29,893 bases of DNA. Origin: a virus. The notes below the pieces were generated by a model. It ran no database searches and was not told the DNA's origin. It was given only the letters and a program-made list of their open reading frames with translations. Below, piece after piece: positions 1 through 6,823 of the stretch. Made by a program: the position numbers and the translations under genes. Position 1 is the first letter of the stretch. The number at the start of each line of letters is the position of its first letter. The stretch is taken from IMG/VR virus record IMGVR_UViG_3300025276_000142, positions 1 to 29,893 of that record. The stretch is one strand, 5' to 3'.

Positions 1-2
1 AT

Positions 3-77
3 GAAAAGATAAAGCACCTAGAGAGCGAAATCAACTTGTACGAGATGCAAAAGAAGGCCAGCCTTAAGGCTGACTAG
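3..77 (+). CDS. C-terminal end of an unknown helical protein (5' partial)
   Basis: An open frame enters from the left edge and stops at TAG 75-77, giving 24 residues that begin EKIKHLESEINLYEMQ and end KKASLKAD. Leu/Ile spacing (HLESEINLYEMQ) suits the end of an amphipathic or coiled-coil helix. It lies directly before two small membrane proteins, so a lysis-associated role (for example a spanin or other small accessory protein) is possible, but nothing in this fragment proves it. The frame choice rests only on its being open from the edge and on its position, so it is moderately uncertain. Confidence 0.45.
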   Translation, partial: EKIKHLESEINLYEMQKKASLKAD

Positions 78-110
78 CTTTAGTGCTGACTAGCTTTAGA
101 GCTGACTAGG
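69..110. repeat. Short tandem repeat, 16-bp unit, about 2.6 copies
   Basis: The unit gctgactagctttagt (69-84) is followed by gctgactagctttaga (85-100), which differs only in the last base, and then by a partial copy gctgactagg (101-110). Each copy carries a TAG, and the first copy contains the stop of the upstream frame. The last partial copy runs into the AGGGGAAG ribosome-binding site of the gene at 120. It looks like a replication-slippage duplication of the gene junction. Confidence 0.85.
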
Positions 111-119
111 GGAAGTAAT

Positions 120-374
120 GTGGATGATCAAGACAAAGACTTATCTTGGTATGTAAAGTGGGTTTCCTCTATTATACTCCTTACCGGACTCTCTGTAAGA
201 GCTTTAGATGTCGCAGGGGACTACCGCGCTCTTGACCAAGCTCTAAACCTTGCAGGAGTATTCGGATGGCTTATAGTGGGCTTCCTGTGGCGTGACAAGA
301 GTATTATAATAACACAAGCTGCTGGGTCAGTGATGCTACTGTATTTCTTAGCCGAAACTCTGGAGGTAATATAA
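120..374 (+). CDS. Small membrane protein, three predicted TM segments (possible holin/antiholin)
   Basis: The product is 84 residues. A charged N-terminus (DDQDKD) is followed by three hydrophobic stretches at about 14-30, 42-58 and 61-81, with an RDK loop between the second and third. The start is GTG at 120, 6 nt after AGGGGA (108-113). The ATG at 118 in another frame gives only a 12-codon reading and is not used. The stop TAA (372-374) abuts the next gene. Size, three TM segments and position before a holin-like gene suggest a lysis-cassette membrane protein, either holin partner or antiholin. No family motif proves this. Confidence 0.7.
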   Translation: MDDQDKDLSWYVKWVSSIILLTGLSVRALDVAGDYRALDQALNLAGVFGWLIVGFLWRDKSIIITQAAGSVMLLYFLAETLEVI

Positions 375-740
375 GTGATGTTTAAGATACTAAGTAAGAT
401 ACTAGGTAGTGGTGACGTTATTAAGCAAGGCTTAGACCTTATTGATAATATGCATACATCTACTGAAGAAGAGATTGTAGCTAAGACGCAGTCTAAGGTA
501 GACTTATTGTCAGCCTATGCTCCCTTTAAGATAGCTCAAAGGTACTTAGCGTTGATGTTCTCCACTACTTTCCTTTCGACCTTTGCAATTACACTAGGTA
601 TGACCCTAGCTGGTCAAGGTAACATTGAAGGTGTTAAGGTAGTCCTTGGGGACTTCTACATTGGTGAGATTATGCTTGCTATCATCTTCTTCTACTTTGG
701 TGGTGGAGCTATAGAGTCCCTCCAGAAGAAGAAGCAGTAA
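375..740 (+). CDS. Holin-like membrane protein
   Basis: The product is 121 residues. An amphipathic N-terminal half contains IDNMHTSTEEEIVAKTQ, followed by hydrophobic segments at about 58-80 and 94-114 and a short basic tail (LQKKKQ). This layout resembles the 3-TM holin family of phages and gene-transfer agents (I recall Pfam Holin_3TM, not checked here). It would make membrane lesions that release lytic enzyme at the end of infection. Translation may start at GTG 375, directly after the previous stop, or at ATG 378. The Shine-Dalgarno TGGAGGT (361-367) lies inside the upstream gene, so the two membrane genes are probably translationally coupled. Confidence 0.65.
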   Translation: MMFKILSKILGSGDVIKQGLDLIDNMHTSTEEEIVAKTQSKVDLLSAYAPFKIAQRYLALMFSTTFLSTFAITLGMTLAGQGNIEGVKVVLGDFYIGEIMLAIIFFYFGGGAIESLQKKKQ

Positions 741-744
741 GGGT

Positions 745-927
745 ATGGCTGCTAAGAAGAAGAGCACAGTGAACGCTGCAAACAATTACACCAAGCCATC
801 TATGCGAAAGAATCTTGTGGCGAAGGTTAAATCTAGCAGTAGCGGCGGTAAGCCGGGTCAGTGGTCTGCCCGTAAGGCCCAGATGGTAGCCAAACAATAT
901 AAAGCTAAAGGTGGTTCTTACAAGTGA
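745..927 (+). CDS. Small very basic protein with GGKPGQWSARKAQ motif
   Basis: The product is 60 residues, rich in Lys and Arg. The core SSSGGKPGQWSARKAQMVAK is followed by a YKAKGGSYK tail. Short proteins with this K-P-G-x-W-S-A-R-K-A-Q core recur in marine phages and large algal viruses as a domain of unknown function (I believe DUF5872, unverified). The function is unknown. The basicity would allow nucleic-acid binding. The ATG at 745 has AAGGG only 1 nt upstream, which is unusually close, so initiation may depend on re-initiation after the preceding gene stops at 740. Confidence 0.75.
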   Translation: MAAKKKSTVNAANNYTKPSMRKNLVAKVKSSSSGGKPGQWSARKAQMVAKQYKAKGGSYK

Positions 928-959
928 CTAAGACCTGCAAGAAGTGCCAGATTATATAG
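924..959 (+). other. Eleven-codon frame encoding a lone CxxC knuckle (possible gene remnant)
   Basis: A GTG at 924 overlapping the stop of the gene at 745 opens MTKTCKKCQII and ends at TAG 957. The TCKKC pair looks like the first half of a zinc knuckle of the kind that begins many small phage zinc-finger or nuclease proteins. No second CxxC follows before the next gene. It could be the decayed start of such a gene or chance. The evidence is weak. Confidence 0.2.
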
Positions 960-984
960 AAAAGAACAAAGGAGGATATAAGTA

Positions 985-1179
985 ATGAAGGGCGTTAAAC
1001 ACTTCCTGATGGATGGTACCCACTTTAAAGGTAAGACTCACAAGCACCCAGACGGTACTCTTATGACTGGGACCAAGATGTCTAAGGCGGCTAAGAAACT
1101 AGTTCACTATAAAGACTTAAGCAAAACTGCAAAGGTTAAGAGTAATGTCAAAGTTAGCAAGAAGTCAAAAGAGTCTTAG
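985..1179 (+). CDS. Small Lys-rich protein of unknown function (MKGVKHFLMDG type)
   Basis: The product is 64 residues. The N-terminus MKGVKHFLMDGTHFKGKTHK is followed by PDGTLMTGTKMS and a Lys/Ser-rich tail (VKVSKKSKES). The alternating G-K-H/D-G pattern suggests a small beta-hairpin domain plus a disordered basic tail. I recall similar short proteins in marine phage genomes, always unnamed. The ribosome-binding site is strong: AAAGGAGG at 968-975, 9 nt before ATG 985. Its last 35 nt overlap the next gene in another frame. It belongs to the island of tiny basic genes before the terminase. Confidence 0.7.
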   Translation: MKGVKHFLMDGTHFKGKTHKHPDGTLMTGTKMSKAAKKLVHYKDLSKTAKVKSNVKVSKKSKES

Positions 1180-1405
1180 TAACTGGACTAAAGAAAACTG
1201 GGGTACCAAGTCAGGTAATCCGTCTACTCAGGGTAAGAAGGCAACTGGTGAACGGTACCTACCTAAGAAGGCACGAGACGCTCTCTCTGCCAAAGAGTAC
1301 AAGGCTACTACAGCTAAGAAACAGAAAGACACTAAGGCTGGTAAACAGTTTAGTAAGCAGCCTAAGAAGATAGCATCTAAAACAGCTAAGAGCAGGAGTA
1401 AGTAA
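1145..1405 (+). CDS. Small basic protein, W-T-K/TQGKKATGERYLP type, unknown function
   Basis: The product is 86 residues. A conserved-looking core includes SLSNWTKENWGTKSG, STQGKKATGERYLPKKA, ALSAKEYKATT and a Lys-rich C-terminus (KKIASKTAKSRSK). I recall proteins of this pattern from marine phages and large algal viruses, without a known role. Its high positive charge suggests nucleic-acid contact. It starts inside the gene at 985 (35-nt overlap) with only a weak AAGGTTAAG upstream. Its TAA shares one base with the ATG of the next gene (TAATG at 1403-1407), a pattern repeated through this operon. Confidence 0.7.
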   Translation: MSKLARSQKSLSNWTKENWGTKSGNPSTQGKKATGERYLPKKARDALSAKEYKATTAKKQKDTKAGKQFSKQPKKIASKTAKSRSK

Positions 1406-1710
1406 TGCCCTCAGGTCCTAATTATAAGAGAGACTATAAACGTGAACGTGAGCTTCAGTCTACCCCTGTGGAGCTGGCTAAGAACGCTTCACGTAAACGT
1501 GCTAGACGTAAGATGGAAAAGGGTGGCCTAGTCAAGAAGTTTGATGGTAAAGATGTAGATCATAAGAACCGTAACCCTAACGACAACTCCCTTAAGAACC
1601 TAAGCGTTAAACCTAAGTCAGTTAATCGTAGTTTCTCCCGTAAAGTTAATGCTAAGAAGTACGGCAAGCTAGGTGCTTCTAATCCACCTACACAGGGGAA
1701 GAAGTACTAA
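1405..1710 (+). CDS. Small HNH-like protein beside the terminase genes
   Basis: The product is 101 residues. Residues 50-75 read D-V-D-H-K-N-R-N then N-D-N-S-L-K-N-L and end at an N near residue 74. This matches the DH...N...DN...NL...N spine of HNH endonucleases of the phage/group-I-intron type. The rest is Lys/Arg-rich (RKRARRKMEKG) and there is no zinc-binding Cys pair. HNH proteins next to terminases help cos cleavage and packaging in several phages, so a packaging accessory role is plausible. A structural DNA-binding role without cleavage is equally possible. It is coupled by TAATG overlaps at both ends. Confidence 0.6.
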   Translation: MPSGPNYKRDYKRERELQSTPVELAKNASRKRARRKMEKGGLVKKFDGKDVDHKNRNPNDNSLKNLSVKPKSVNRSFSRKVNAKKYGKLGASNPPTQGKKY

Positions 1711-2069
1711 TGGAACGACCGTATACAGCATTCTTTGAATCAAAGGTGGTTTCCTCAACAACAACAGGTGCAGATGCTGACGTAGTCTACACTGTTCCAG
1801 CTAACTTTGATTCTGAGACTACTCTATTAGTATGTACTAATGGTGCTGCTGTAAATCGTATTAATGTTCTGGTCTACCATGCAGACACTGCTCAATACCA
1901 TTACCTAGTCCGTAATCACTCTGTAGCAGGTAATGATACATACCATGTACTGAACAGTGACCGCCTATACCTTCATTCAGGTGATAAGATTGTAGTGTAT
2001 AAAGGAGGGGGTACCTTTGATGTGTCTGTGTCAGGTAAACATACCTACAACCCAGTAAGGACTATATAA
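1710..2069 (+). CDS. Beta-rich small protein, probably virion-associated, unknown
   Basis: The product is 119 residues with almost no charge clustering. It alternates hydrophobic and polar residues (FFESKVVSSTTTGADADVVY, RINVLVYHAD, YLHSGDKIVVYKGGG, FDVSVSG), as in a jelly-roll or Ig-like beta-sandwich. No enzyme motif is visible. It differs sharply from the Lys-rich proteins before it. It could be a decoration protein, a tail/fibre accessory or a scaffold-like head completion protein. Both ends are TAATG one-base overlaps, so it is co-translated with the HNH-like protein and the small terminase. Confidence 0.6.
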   Translation: MERPYTAFFESKVVSSTTTGADADVVYTVPANFDSETTLLVCTNGAAVNRINVLVYHADTAQYHYLVRNHSVAGNDTYHVLNSDRLYLHSGDKIVVYKGGGTFDVSVSGKHTYNPVRTI

Positions 2070-2434
2070 TGACTAAACGCACCCTAACAGATAAACAAGA
2101 ACTATTCCTTGCTGTTCTCTTTGAAGAAGCTCAAGGTGACCCTTTACAAGCTAAGAAACTAGCTGGGTACTCTAAGAACGTTCCAACATCTGTAATCACT
2201 TCTTCTTTGGAGGAAGAGATCTATAGCCTTACCCGTAAGTTCATTGCCCAGAGTTCTACTAAGGCTGCATTCACCATGTTTAAGATTATGGGTGATACCG
2301 ACATGCTAGGTGCTAAAGAGAAGATGGCAGCTGCTAAGGACCTTATGGATCGTGCTGGCTTCACTAAGACTGAGAAGATTGAAGTATCTTCTAAGGAACC
2401 ACTGTTTATCTTACCTGCAAAGAAGGAAACCTAA
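2069..2434 (+). CDS. Terminase small subunit (TerS-like)
   Basis: The product is 121 residues. The N-terminus LTDKQELFLAVLFEEAQGDP then KKLAGYSKNVP looks like the DNA-binding HTH of small terminases that read K-Q-E-x-F plus a Gly-Tyr-Ser turn. The helical middle contains FTMFKIMGDTDMLGAKEKMA, AAKDLMDRAGFTKTEKIEV, matching the oligomerisation/C-terminal part of many phage TerS proteins. It would recognise phage DNA and deliver it to TerL encoded about 600 nt downstream. Two small genes lie between TerS and TerL here. Confidence 0.75.
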   Translation: MTKRTLTDKQELFLAVLFEEAQGDPLQAKKLAGYSKNVPTSVITSSLEEEIYSLTRKFIAQSSTKAAFTMFKIMGDTDMLGAKEKMAAAKDLMDRAGFTKTEKIEVSSKEPLFILPAKKET

Positions 2435-2730
2435 TGGCTATACCTGAACGAGTTAAGACTAAGATGGCAGATGCTGGCCTTAAAGCTGTCAACAAACCAC
2501 AAAGGTTAAATGATGATAGCGGTAAGTCCCATCATGTTATGGCATCTGAGGCAGGTACGTATAAGTATATTAAGTTTGGTGAAAAAGGTGCATCAACTGC
2601 AGGTAAACCTAAGGCAGGTGAGTCTGATAAGATGAAGAAGAAGAGAGCATCCTTTAAAGCTCGTCATGGCAAGAACATTGCTAAGGGTAAGATGTCAGCG
2701 GCCTACTGGGCTGATAAGATTAAGTGGTGA
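2434..2730 (+). CDS. Small basic protein ending KMSAAYWADKIKW, unknown function
   Basis: The product is 98 residues. The N-terminus MAIPERVKTKMADAGLKAVN is followed by KSHHVMASEAG, YIKFGEKGASTAGKPK and FKARHGKNIAKGKMSAAYWA. I recall near-relatives as conserved unknowns in marine phages, with the C-terminal A-R-H-x-K-N-I...S-A-A-Y-W-A-D-K motif invariant. A fold with exposed Lys, His and Trp suggests binding of nucleic acid or a capsid partner. It starts one base inside the TerS stop codon (TAATG), and a promoter begins 13 nt after it ends. Confidence 0.75.
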   Translation: MAIPERVKTKMADAGLKAVNKPQRLNDDSGKSHHVMASEAGTYKYIKFGEKGASTAGKPKAGESDKMKKKRASFKARHGKNIAKGKMSAAYWADKIKW

Positions 2731-2742
2731 TTCAGTTAACCC

Positions 2743-2771
2743 TTGACAAACTAATGTGTGTGTGGTATATT
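2743..2771 (+). promoter_or_regulatory. Sigma70-type promoter before the terminase-portal genes
   Basis: TTGACA (2743-2748), a 17-bp spacer and TATATT (2766-2771) with an extended -10 (TGG just before it). Transcription should start near 2778. That is a few bases after ATG 2773, so the message either lacks the start of the gene at 2773 or mainly serves TerL and portal. It sits in the only gap of this stretch, between genes ending at 2730 and starting at 2773. Confidence 0.8.
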
Positions 2772-2772
2772 A

Positions 2773-3231
2773 ATGGCTCGTAAACAAGCTCCTAGCTTCA
2801 AGTATCGTAAAGAAGGCCAGTCTTGGTACATTCCAAAGAAAGGTCTCGAAGGGGAGTGGTACCCTCTTGTACGTGTTGGAAGGCATGTTCCTTTCGGCTA
2901 TGAACAAGATCCAGACGATAAAGATATACTCCAACCTATTCCTTCTGAATTAGAACTACTAGAAAAGGCAAAGAAGTATATGTCTGAGTATAGTGTTCGT
3001 ATTGTAGCAAGGTGGTTGTCCGAGCAATCTGGTCGTTATATCTCACATGTAGGATTATACAAACGTGTCAATATCGAAGAATCCAGACGAGGCGCAGCCG
3101 ATGCCCATAGAGGATATGCCCGGCGCTATAAAGAAGCCTCGGAGAAAGCGGAAGTCCTCGACAAAGGTAGACTCGGTGGTAGAGGTACAAGAAGTATCGA
3201 CTCCGAAGATGACATCACCAGCGAGAGCTAA
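2773..3231 (+). CDS. HTH-like protein upstream of large terminase, unknown function
   Basis: The product is 152 residues from ATG 2773; a GTG at 2758 in frame is less likely. The first half contains SWYIPKKGLEGEWYPLVRVG, FGYEQDPDD and LQPIPSELELLEKAKKYM. The middle SVRIVARWLSEQSGRYISHVGLYKRV reads like a helix-turn-helix of the recombinase/resolvase sort: a helix, a turn and an S-x-x-G-L recognition helix. A second small-terminase-like or DNA-recognition role is plausible given its place directly before TerL. Its last 167 nt are also read in another frame as the TerL N-terminus. No good Shine-Dalgarno precedes it. Confidence 0.65.
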   Translation: MARKQAPSFKYRKEGQSWYIPKKGLEGEWYPLVRVGRHVPFGYEQDPDDKDILQPIPSELELLEKAKKYMSEYSVRIVARWLSEQSGRYISHVGLYKRVNIEESRRGAADAHRGYARRYKEASEKAEVLDKGRLGGRGTRSIDSEDDITSES

Positions 3232-4651
3232 GCCAGACGATATTGATGTACAGTCTGCACAGGACATTATCTTTGCAGCTAACCCCGGCCCACAGGAAGA
3301 CTTCCTAGCCTCCAGTGAACAAGAGGTTCTTTACGGTGGTGCAGCCGGTGGTGGTAAGTCATACGCGATGGTAGCTGACCCAGTTCGTTACTTTAACAAT
3401 GGTCAGTCCCGTGGCCTCTTAGTCCGTCGATCCACAGAGGAGCTACGAGAGCTCATCTCAGTGTCGAAGCAGTTATACCCTCGTGCTATCCCCGGTATTA
3501 AGTTCATGGAACGAGACAAGACGTGGGTGGCTCCTAGCGGTGCTACACTCTGGATGTCATACCTAGACCGTGATGACGATGTTATGCGCTACCAAGGACA
3601 GGCCTTTAACTGGATTGGACTTGACGAACTTACTCAGTGGCCTACTCCTTTCGCTTGGAACTACATGAGGTCTCGGCTACGTTCTACTAGTGCTTCTAAT
3701 TTACCTCTCTACATGAGAGCTACAACTAACCCCGGGGGTCCTGGCCATCACTGGGTTAAGTCTATGTTTATTGACCCAGCCCCGGCTAACACTAGCTTCA
3801 GTGCTACAAACGAACATGGTGATGTAATACAATGGCCCAAAGGTCATACTAGGGAAGGGGAGCCTCTATTTAAACGTAGGTTTATCCCAGCCAATCTATT
3901 CAATAACCCGTACCTATCGGAAGATGGTATGTACGAAGCCAACCTGCTCTCAATGCCTGAGCATCAGCGACGTCAGTTACTAGACGGTGACTGGAGTGTC
4001 TCAGAGGGTGCAGCCTTTACAGAGTTCAACCCTAAGCACCACGTAGTTGAACCCTTTACTATACCACATGACTGGGCTAAGTTTAGAGCCTGCGACTACG
4101 GTTACGGTTCAATGACAGCAGTTCTCTGGTTTGCTGTAGCCCCTTCCGAGCAGATCGTCATCTACCGGGAGTTGTACTGCAGCAAGGTTACAGCTTCTGA
4201 CTTAGCTGATAGGATCTTAGAAGCAGAAAGAGGTGAGAAGATACGCTACGGTGTCCTCGATAGCTCTCTCTGGCACAACCGAGGAGACACAGGCCCATCA
4301 CTAGCTGAGCAGATGATCCTAAAGGGTTGCAGGTGGCGTCCCTCAGACCGATCAAGGGGTTCACGTATGGCAGGTAAGAACGAGATACACCGTAGGTTAC
4401 AGGTAGACGAGTTTACAGGTGAACCAAGGATAGTCTTCTTTAATACTTGTCGCAACTTAGTCTCTGAATTACCATCCCTACCCCTAGACAAGAACAACCT
4501 AGAAGATGTAGATACTAAAAGCCCTATCGACCATGGGTATGATGCACTGCGGTACGGACTAATGACAAGACCTCGAAGTAGTTTGTTTGACTACGACCCT
4601 ACCTTACAAAGATCAGGCTTCCAAGCCTCTGACTCTGTTTTTGGTTACTAA
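3065..4651 (+). CDS. terL: Terminase large subunit (packaging ATPase and nuclease)
   Basis: The product is 528 residues. Walker A is GGAAGGGKS (91-99), Walker B is WIGLDE with D187-E188, and the coupling motif is RATTNPGG (218-225). The RNase H-like nuclease domain shows D344 (ACDYGYG), D399 (GVLDSS) and D489/D493 (IDHGYDALRYG), so both activities look intact. It would dock on the portal, pump DNA and cut it. The first ~60 residues are charged and probably disordered. GTG 3065 has AGGA 10 nt upstream; ATGs at 3101, 3116 or 3209 are alternatives. With the GTG start it overlaps the upstream gene by 167 nt. Confidence 0.95.
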   Translation: MSISKNPDEAQPMPIEDMPGAIKKPRRKRKSSTKVDSVVEVQEVSTPKMTSPARAKPDDIDVQSAQDIIFAANPGPQEDFLASSEQEVLYGGAAGGGKSYAMVADPVRYFNNGQSRGLLVRRSTEELRELISVSKQLYPRAIPGIKFMERDKTWVAPSGATLWMSYLDRDDDVMRYQGQAFNWIGLDELTQWPTPFAWNYMRSRLRSTSASNLPLYMRATTNPGGPGHHWVKSMFIDPAPANTSFSATNEHGDVIQWPKGHTREGEPLFKRRFIPANLFNNPYLSEDGMYEANLLSMPEHQRRQLLDGDWSVSEGAAFTEFNPKHHVVEPFTIPHDWAKFRACDYGYGSMTAVLWFAVAPSEQIVIYRELYCSKVTASDLADRILEAERGEKIRYGVLDSSLWHNRGDTGPSLAEQMILKGCRWRPSDRSRGSRMAGKNEIHRRLQVDEFTGEPRIVFFNTCRNLVSELPSLPLDKNNLEDVDTKSPIDHGYDALRYGLMTRPRSSLFDYDPTLQRSGFQASDSVFGY

Positions 4652-4669
4652 AACTTACAAGGAATACAC

Positions 4670-6823
4670 ATGGACAAGTTTGAAACAGACAGCACTGAGA
4701 TTGATCGGAATATGGAAGAGGTTGATTCTTCCTTTGTTGAAGACATGGCCGAGGGTGAGACTGCGGACTCCCCAGTAGGTTCAGTTGTTTCTTTCGTAAA
4801 GGCGAGGTTTAGCAAGGCTGAGACAGCTCGTAATACGGATGAACAACGGTGGGTACGTGCTTATCGTAACTATCGTGGTTTATATGGACCTGATGTAGCG
4901 TTTACTAACACAGAGAAGTCTCGTATCTTTGTTAAAGTAACTAAAACTAAGGTATTAGCTGGATACGGGCAGATTGTAGAGGTTCTTTTCGGTAATAATA
5001 AGTTTCCTATCTCTATTGACCCTACTACATTACCCGAAGGCATTGCAGAATCAGTACATTTCGAGTCTAATCCCGACATGCAGGCTGCTAAAGGTGAGTC
5101 AGCCCCAGAGATTAGCCCAGAAGACGCTAAACTACGCCCCGGTGAGACACTTATAGACCTTCAAGAGCGCTTAGGTGGCCTTAAGCCCAAACTAGAGCCC
5201 GTATCTGAGCTCCTAAAAGAAGGTGAAGGCCGTACAGCTACTGAAGTTACCTTCCATCCTGCTATGATTGCAGCTAAGAAGATGGAAAAGAAGATACATG
5301 ACCAGCTGGAGGAGTCTAACGCCTCTAAGAAGCTACGTACAGCAGCATTTGAATGTGCTTTGTTTGGAACAGGCATCATGAAAGGCCCGTTTGCAATAGA
5401 TAAAGAGTATCCGCACTGGGATGACGAAGGTAACTACAAACCTCGTATTAAAACCACTCCAGCATGTGATGCAGTTTCTATATGGAACTTCTACCCTGAT
5501 CCAGACGCTAATAACATGGATGAAGCTGAGTTTGTTGTTGAACGGCACAAGATGTCACGTTCACAACTTCGTTCTCTTAAGCGTCGTCCCTTCTTCCGTA
5601 GTAATGCTATCGATATGGCCCTTACTCAGGGTGAGTCATACACGAAGGAGTGGTGGGAGCAAGCAATGGAGGACGATAGTGGTGACACTTCTACTGAACG
5701 CTTTGAGGTACTAGAGTTCTGGGGATTTGTAGATCGTGATATCCTAGAAGACCATGATGTAACTATACCTAATGAGCTTAAGAAGGCTGATCAACTCAAT
5801 GTTAATATCTGGGTATGTAATGATCAAGTCCTTCGTTTAGTAATGAACCCCTTCAGCCCACAGATCATCCCATACTATGCAGTCCCTTACGAAGTAAACC
5901 CTTACTCCTTCTTTGGTGTAGGTCTTGCTGAGAATATGGACGATACACAAACACTCATGAACGGTTTCATGCGTATGGCTGTAGATAACGCTGCACTGTC
6001 CGGTAACCTTCTCATTGAAGTTGATGAAACTAACCTAGTACCGGGTCAAGACTTAAGTGTGTACCCCGGTAAGGTCTTCCGTCGTCAAGGAGGTGCACCC
6101 GGCCAAGGTATCTTTGGGACCAAGTTCCCTAACGTATCTAATGAGAACATGCAGATGTTTGATAAGTCTCGTCAGTTAGCTGATGAATCAACGGGTCTAC
6201 CTAGCTTCTCTCATGGGCAAACTGGTGTATCCGGTGTTGGTCGTACTGCTAGTGGCATCTCCATGCTTATGTCTGCTGCTAACGGCTCTGTTAGAACTGT
6301 TATCAAGAACGTTGATGATTATCTCCTTGGGCCAATCGGTAAAGCCTTCTTCTCCTTTAACATGCAGTTCGATTACGACCCAGAGATCAAGGGAGACCTA
6401 GATGTTAAGGCCCGTGGTACATCCTCACTGATGGCTAACGAAGTACGTAGCCAGCGCCTAATGCAGTTCTTGGGTGTCGTGCAGAACCCAGCACTTGCTC
6501 CATTTGCTAAGATGGACTACATCATTCGTGAGATTGCTGAGTCAATGGACCTTGACCCTGATAAAGTAGCTAACTCCATTAGTGAAGCTGCTGTGCAGGC
6601 AGAGGTACTTAAGAAGTTCCAAGAACAGAATCCCCCTCCGGCTCCTCCTCCGGCTGACCCTAGTGCTGCCCCTGCTGCACCTACTGGCGGCGCTCCTGCT
6701 GGTAACATAGGAACAGGTGGTGCACCGGTACCGGGTGAGCAAGGCTTCTCAGGAAACACCGGAGGTGGTGGTGGCGAACTAGAAGCTCAGCTAGCTCAGT
6801 ACCTAGGAGGCGCTGGTGGATAG
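4670..6823 (+). CDS. Portal protein
   Basis: The product is 717 residues. A charged N-terminus is followed by FVKARFSKAETARNTDEQRW (about 41-60), VTKTKVLAGYGQIVEVLFGN and the FGTGIMKGPF, FYPDPDANNMDEAEFVVERH and PFSPQIIPYYAVPYEVNPYS segments typical of podovirus-type portals. It forms the dodecameric DNA gate that holds TerL and the tail. Residues about 654-717 are a Pro/Ala/Gly-rich flexible tail (PPPAPPPADP, then GNTGGGGGE and AQYLGGAGG). AAGGA sits about 7 nt before ATG 4670. The stop overlaps the GTG of the collagen-like gene by 8 nt. Confidence 0.92.
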   Translation: MDKFETDSTEIDRNMEEVDSSFVEDMAEGETADSPVGSVVSFVKARFSKAETARNTDEQRWVRAYRNYRGLYGPDVAFTNTEKSRIFVKVTKTKVLAGYGQIVEVLFGNNKFPISIDPTTLPEGIAESVHFESNPDMQAAKGESAPEISPEDAKLRPGETLIDLQERLGGLKPKLEPVSELLKEGEGRTATEVTFHPAMIAAKKMEKKIHDQLEESNASKKLRTAAFECALFGTGIMKGPFAIDKEYPHWDDEGNYKPRIKTTPACDAVSIWNFYPDPDANNMDEAEFVVERHKMSRSQLRSLKRRPFFRSNAIDMALTQGESYTKEWWEQAMEDDSGDTSTERFEVLEFWGFVDRDILEDHDVTIPNELKKADQLNVNIWVCNDQVLRLVMNPFSPQIIPYYAVPYEVNPYSFFGVGLAENMDDTQTLMNGFMRMAVDNAALSGNLLIEVDETNLVPGQDLSVYPGKVFRRQGGAPGQGIFGTKFPNVSNENMQMFDKSRQLADESTGLPSFSHGQTGVSGVGRTASGISMLMSAANGSVRTVIKNVDDYLLGPIGKAFFSFNMQFDYDPEIKGDLDVKARGTSSLMANEVRSQRLMQFLGVVQNPALAPFAKMDYIIREIAESMDLDPDKVANSISEAAVQAEVLKKFQEQNPPPAPPPADPSAAPAAPTGGAPAGNIGTGGAPVPGEQGFSGNTGGGGGELEAQLAQYLGGAGG

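Noticed and set aside
1145-1710. Homology between the genes at 1145 and 1405 from shared NPxTQGKK
   Set aside because: Only this short string is shared, at different places in the proteins; too little for paralogy.
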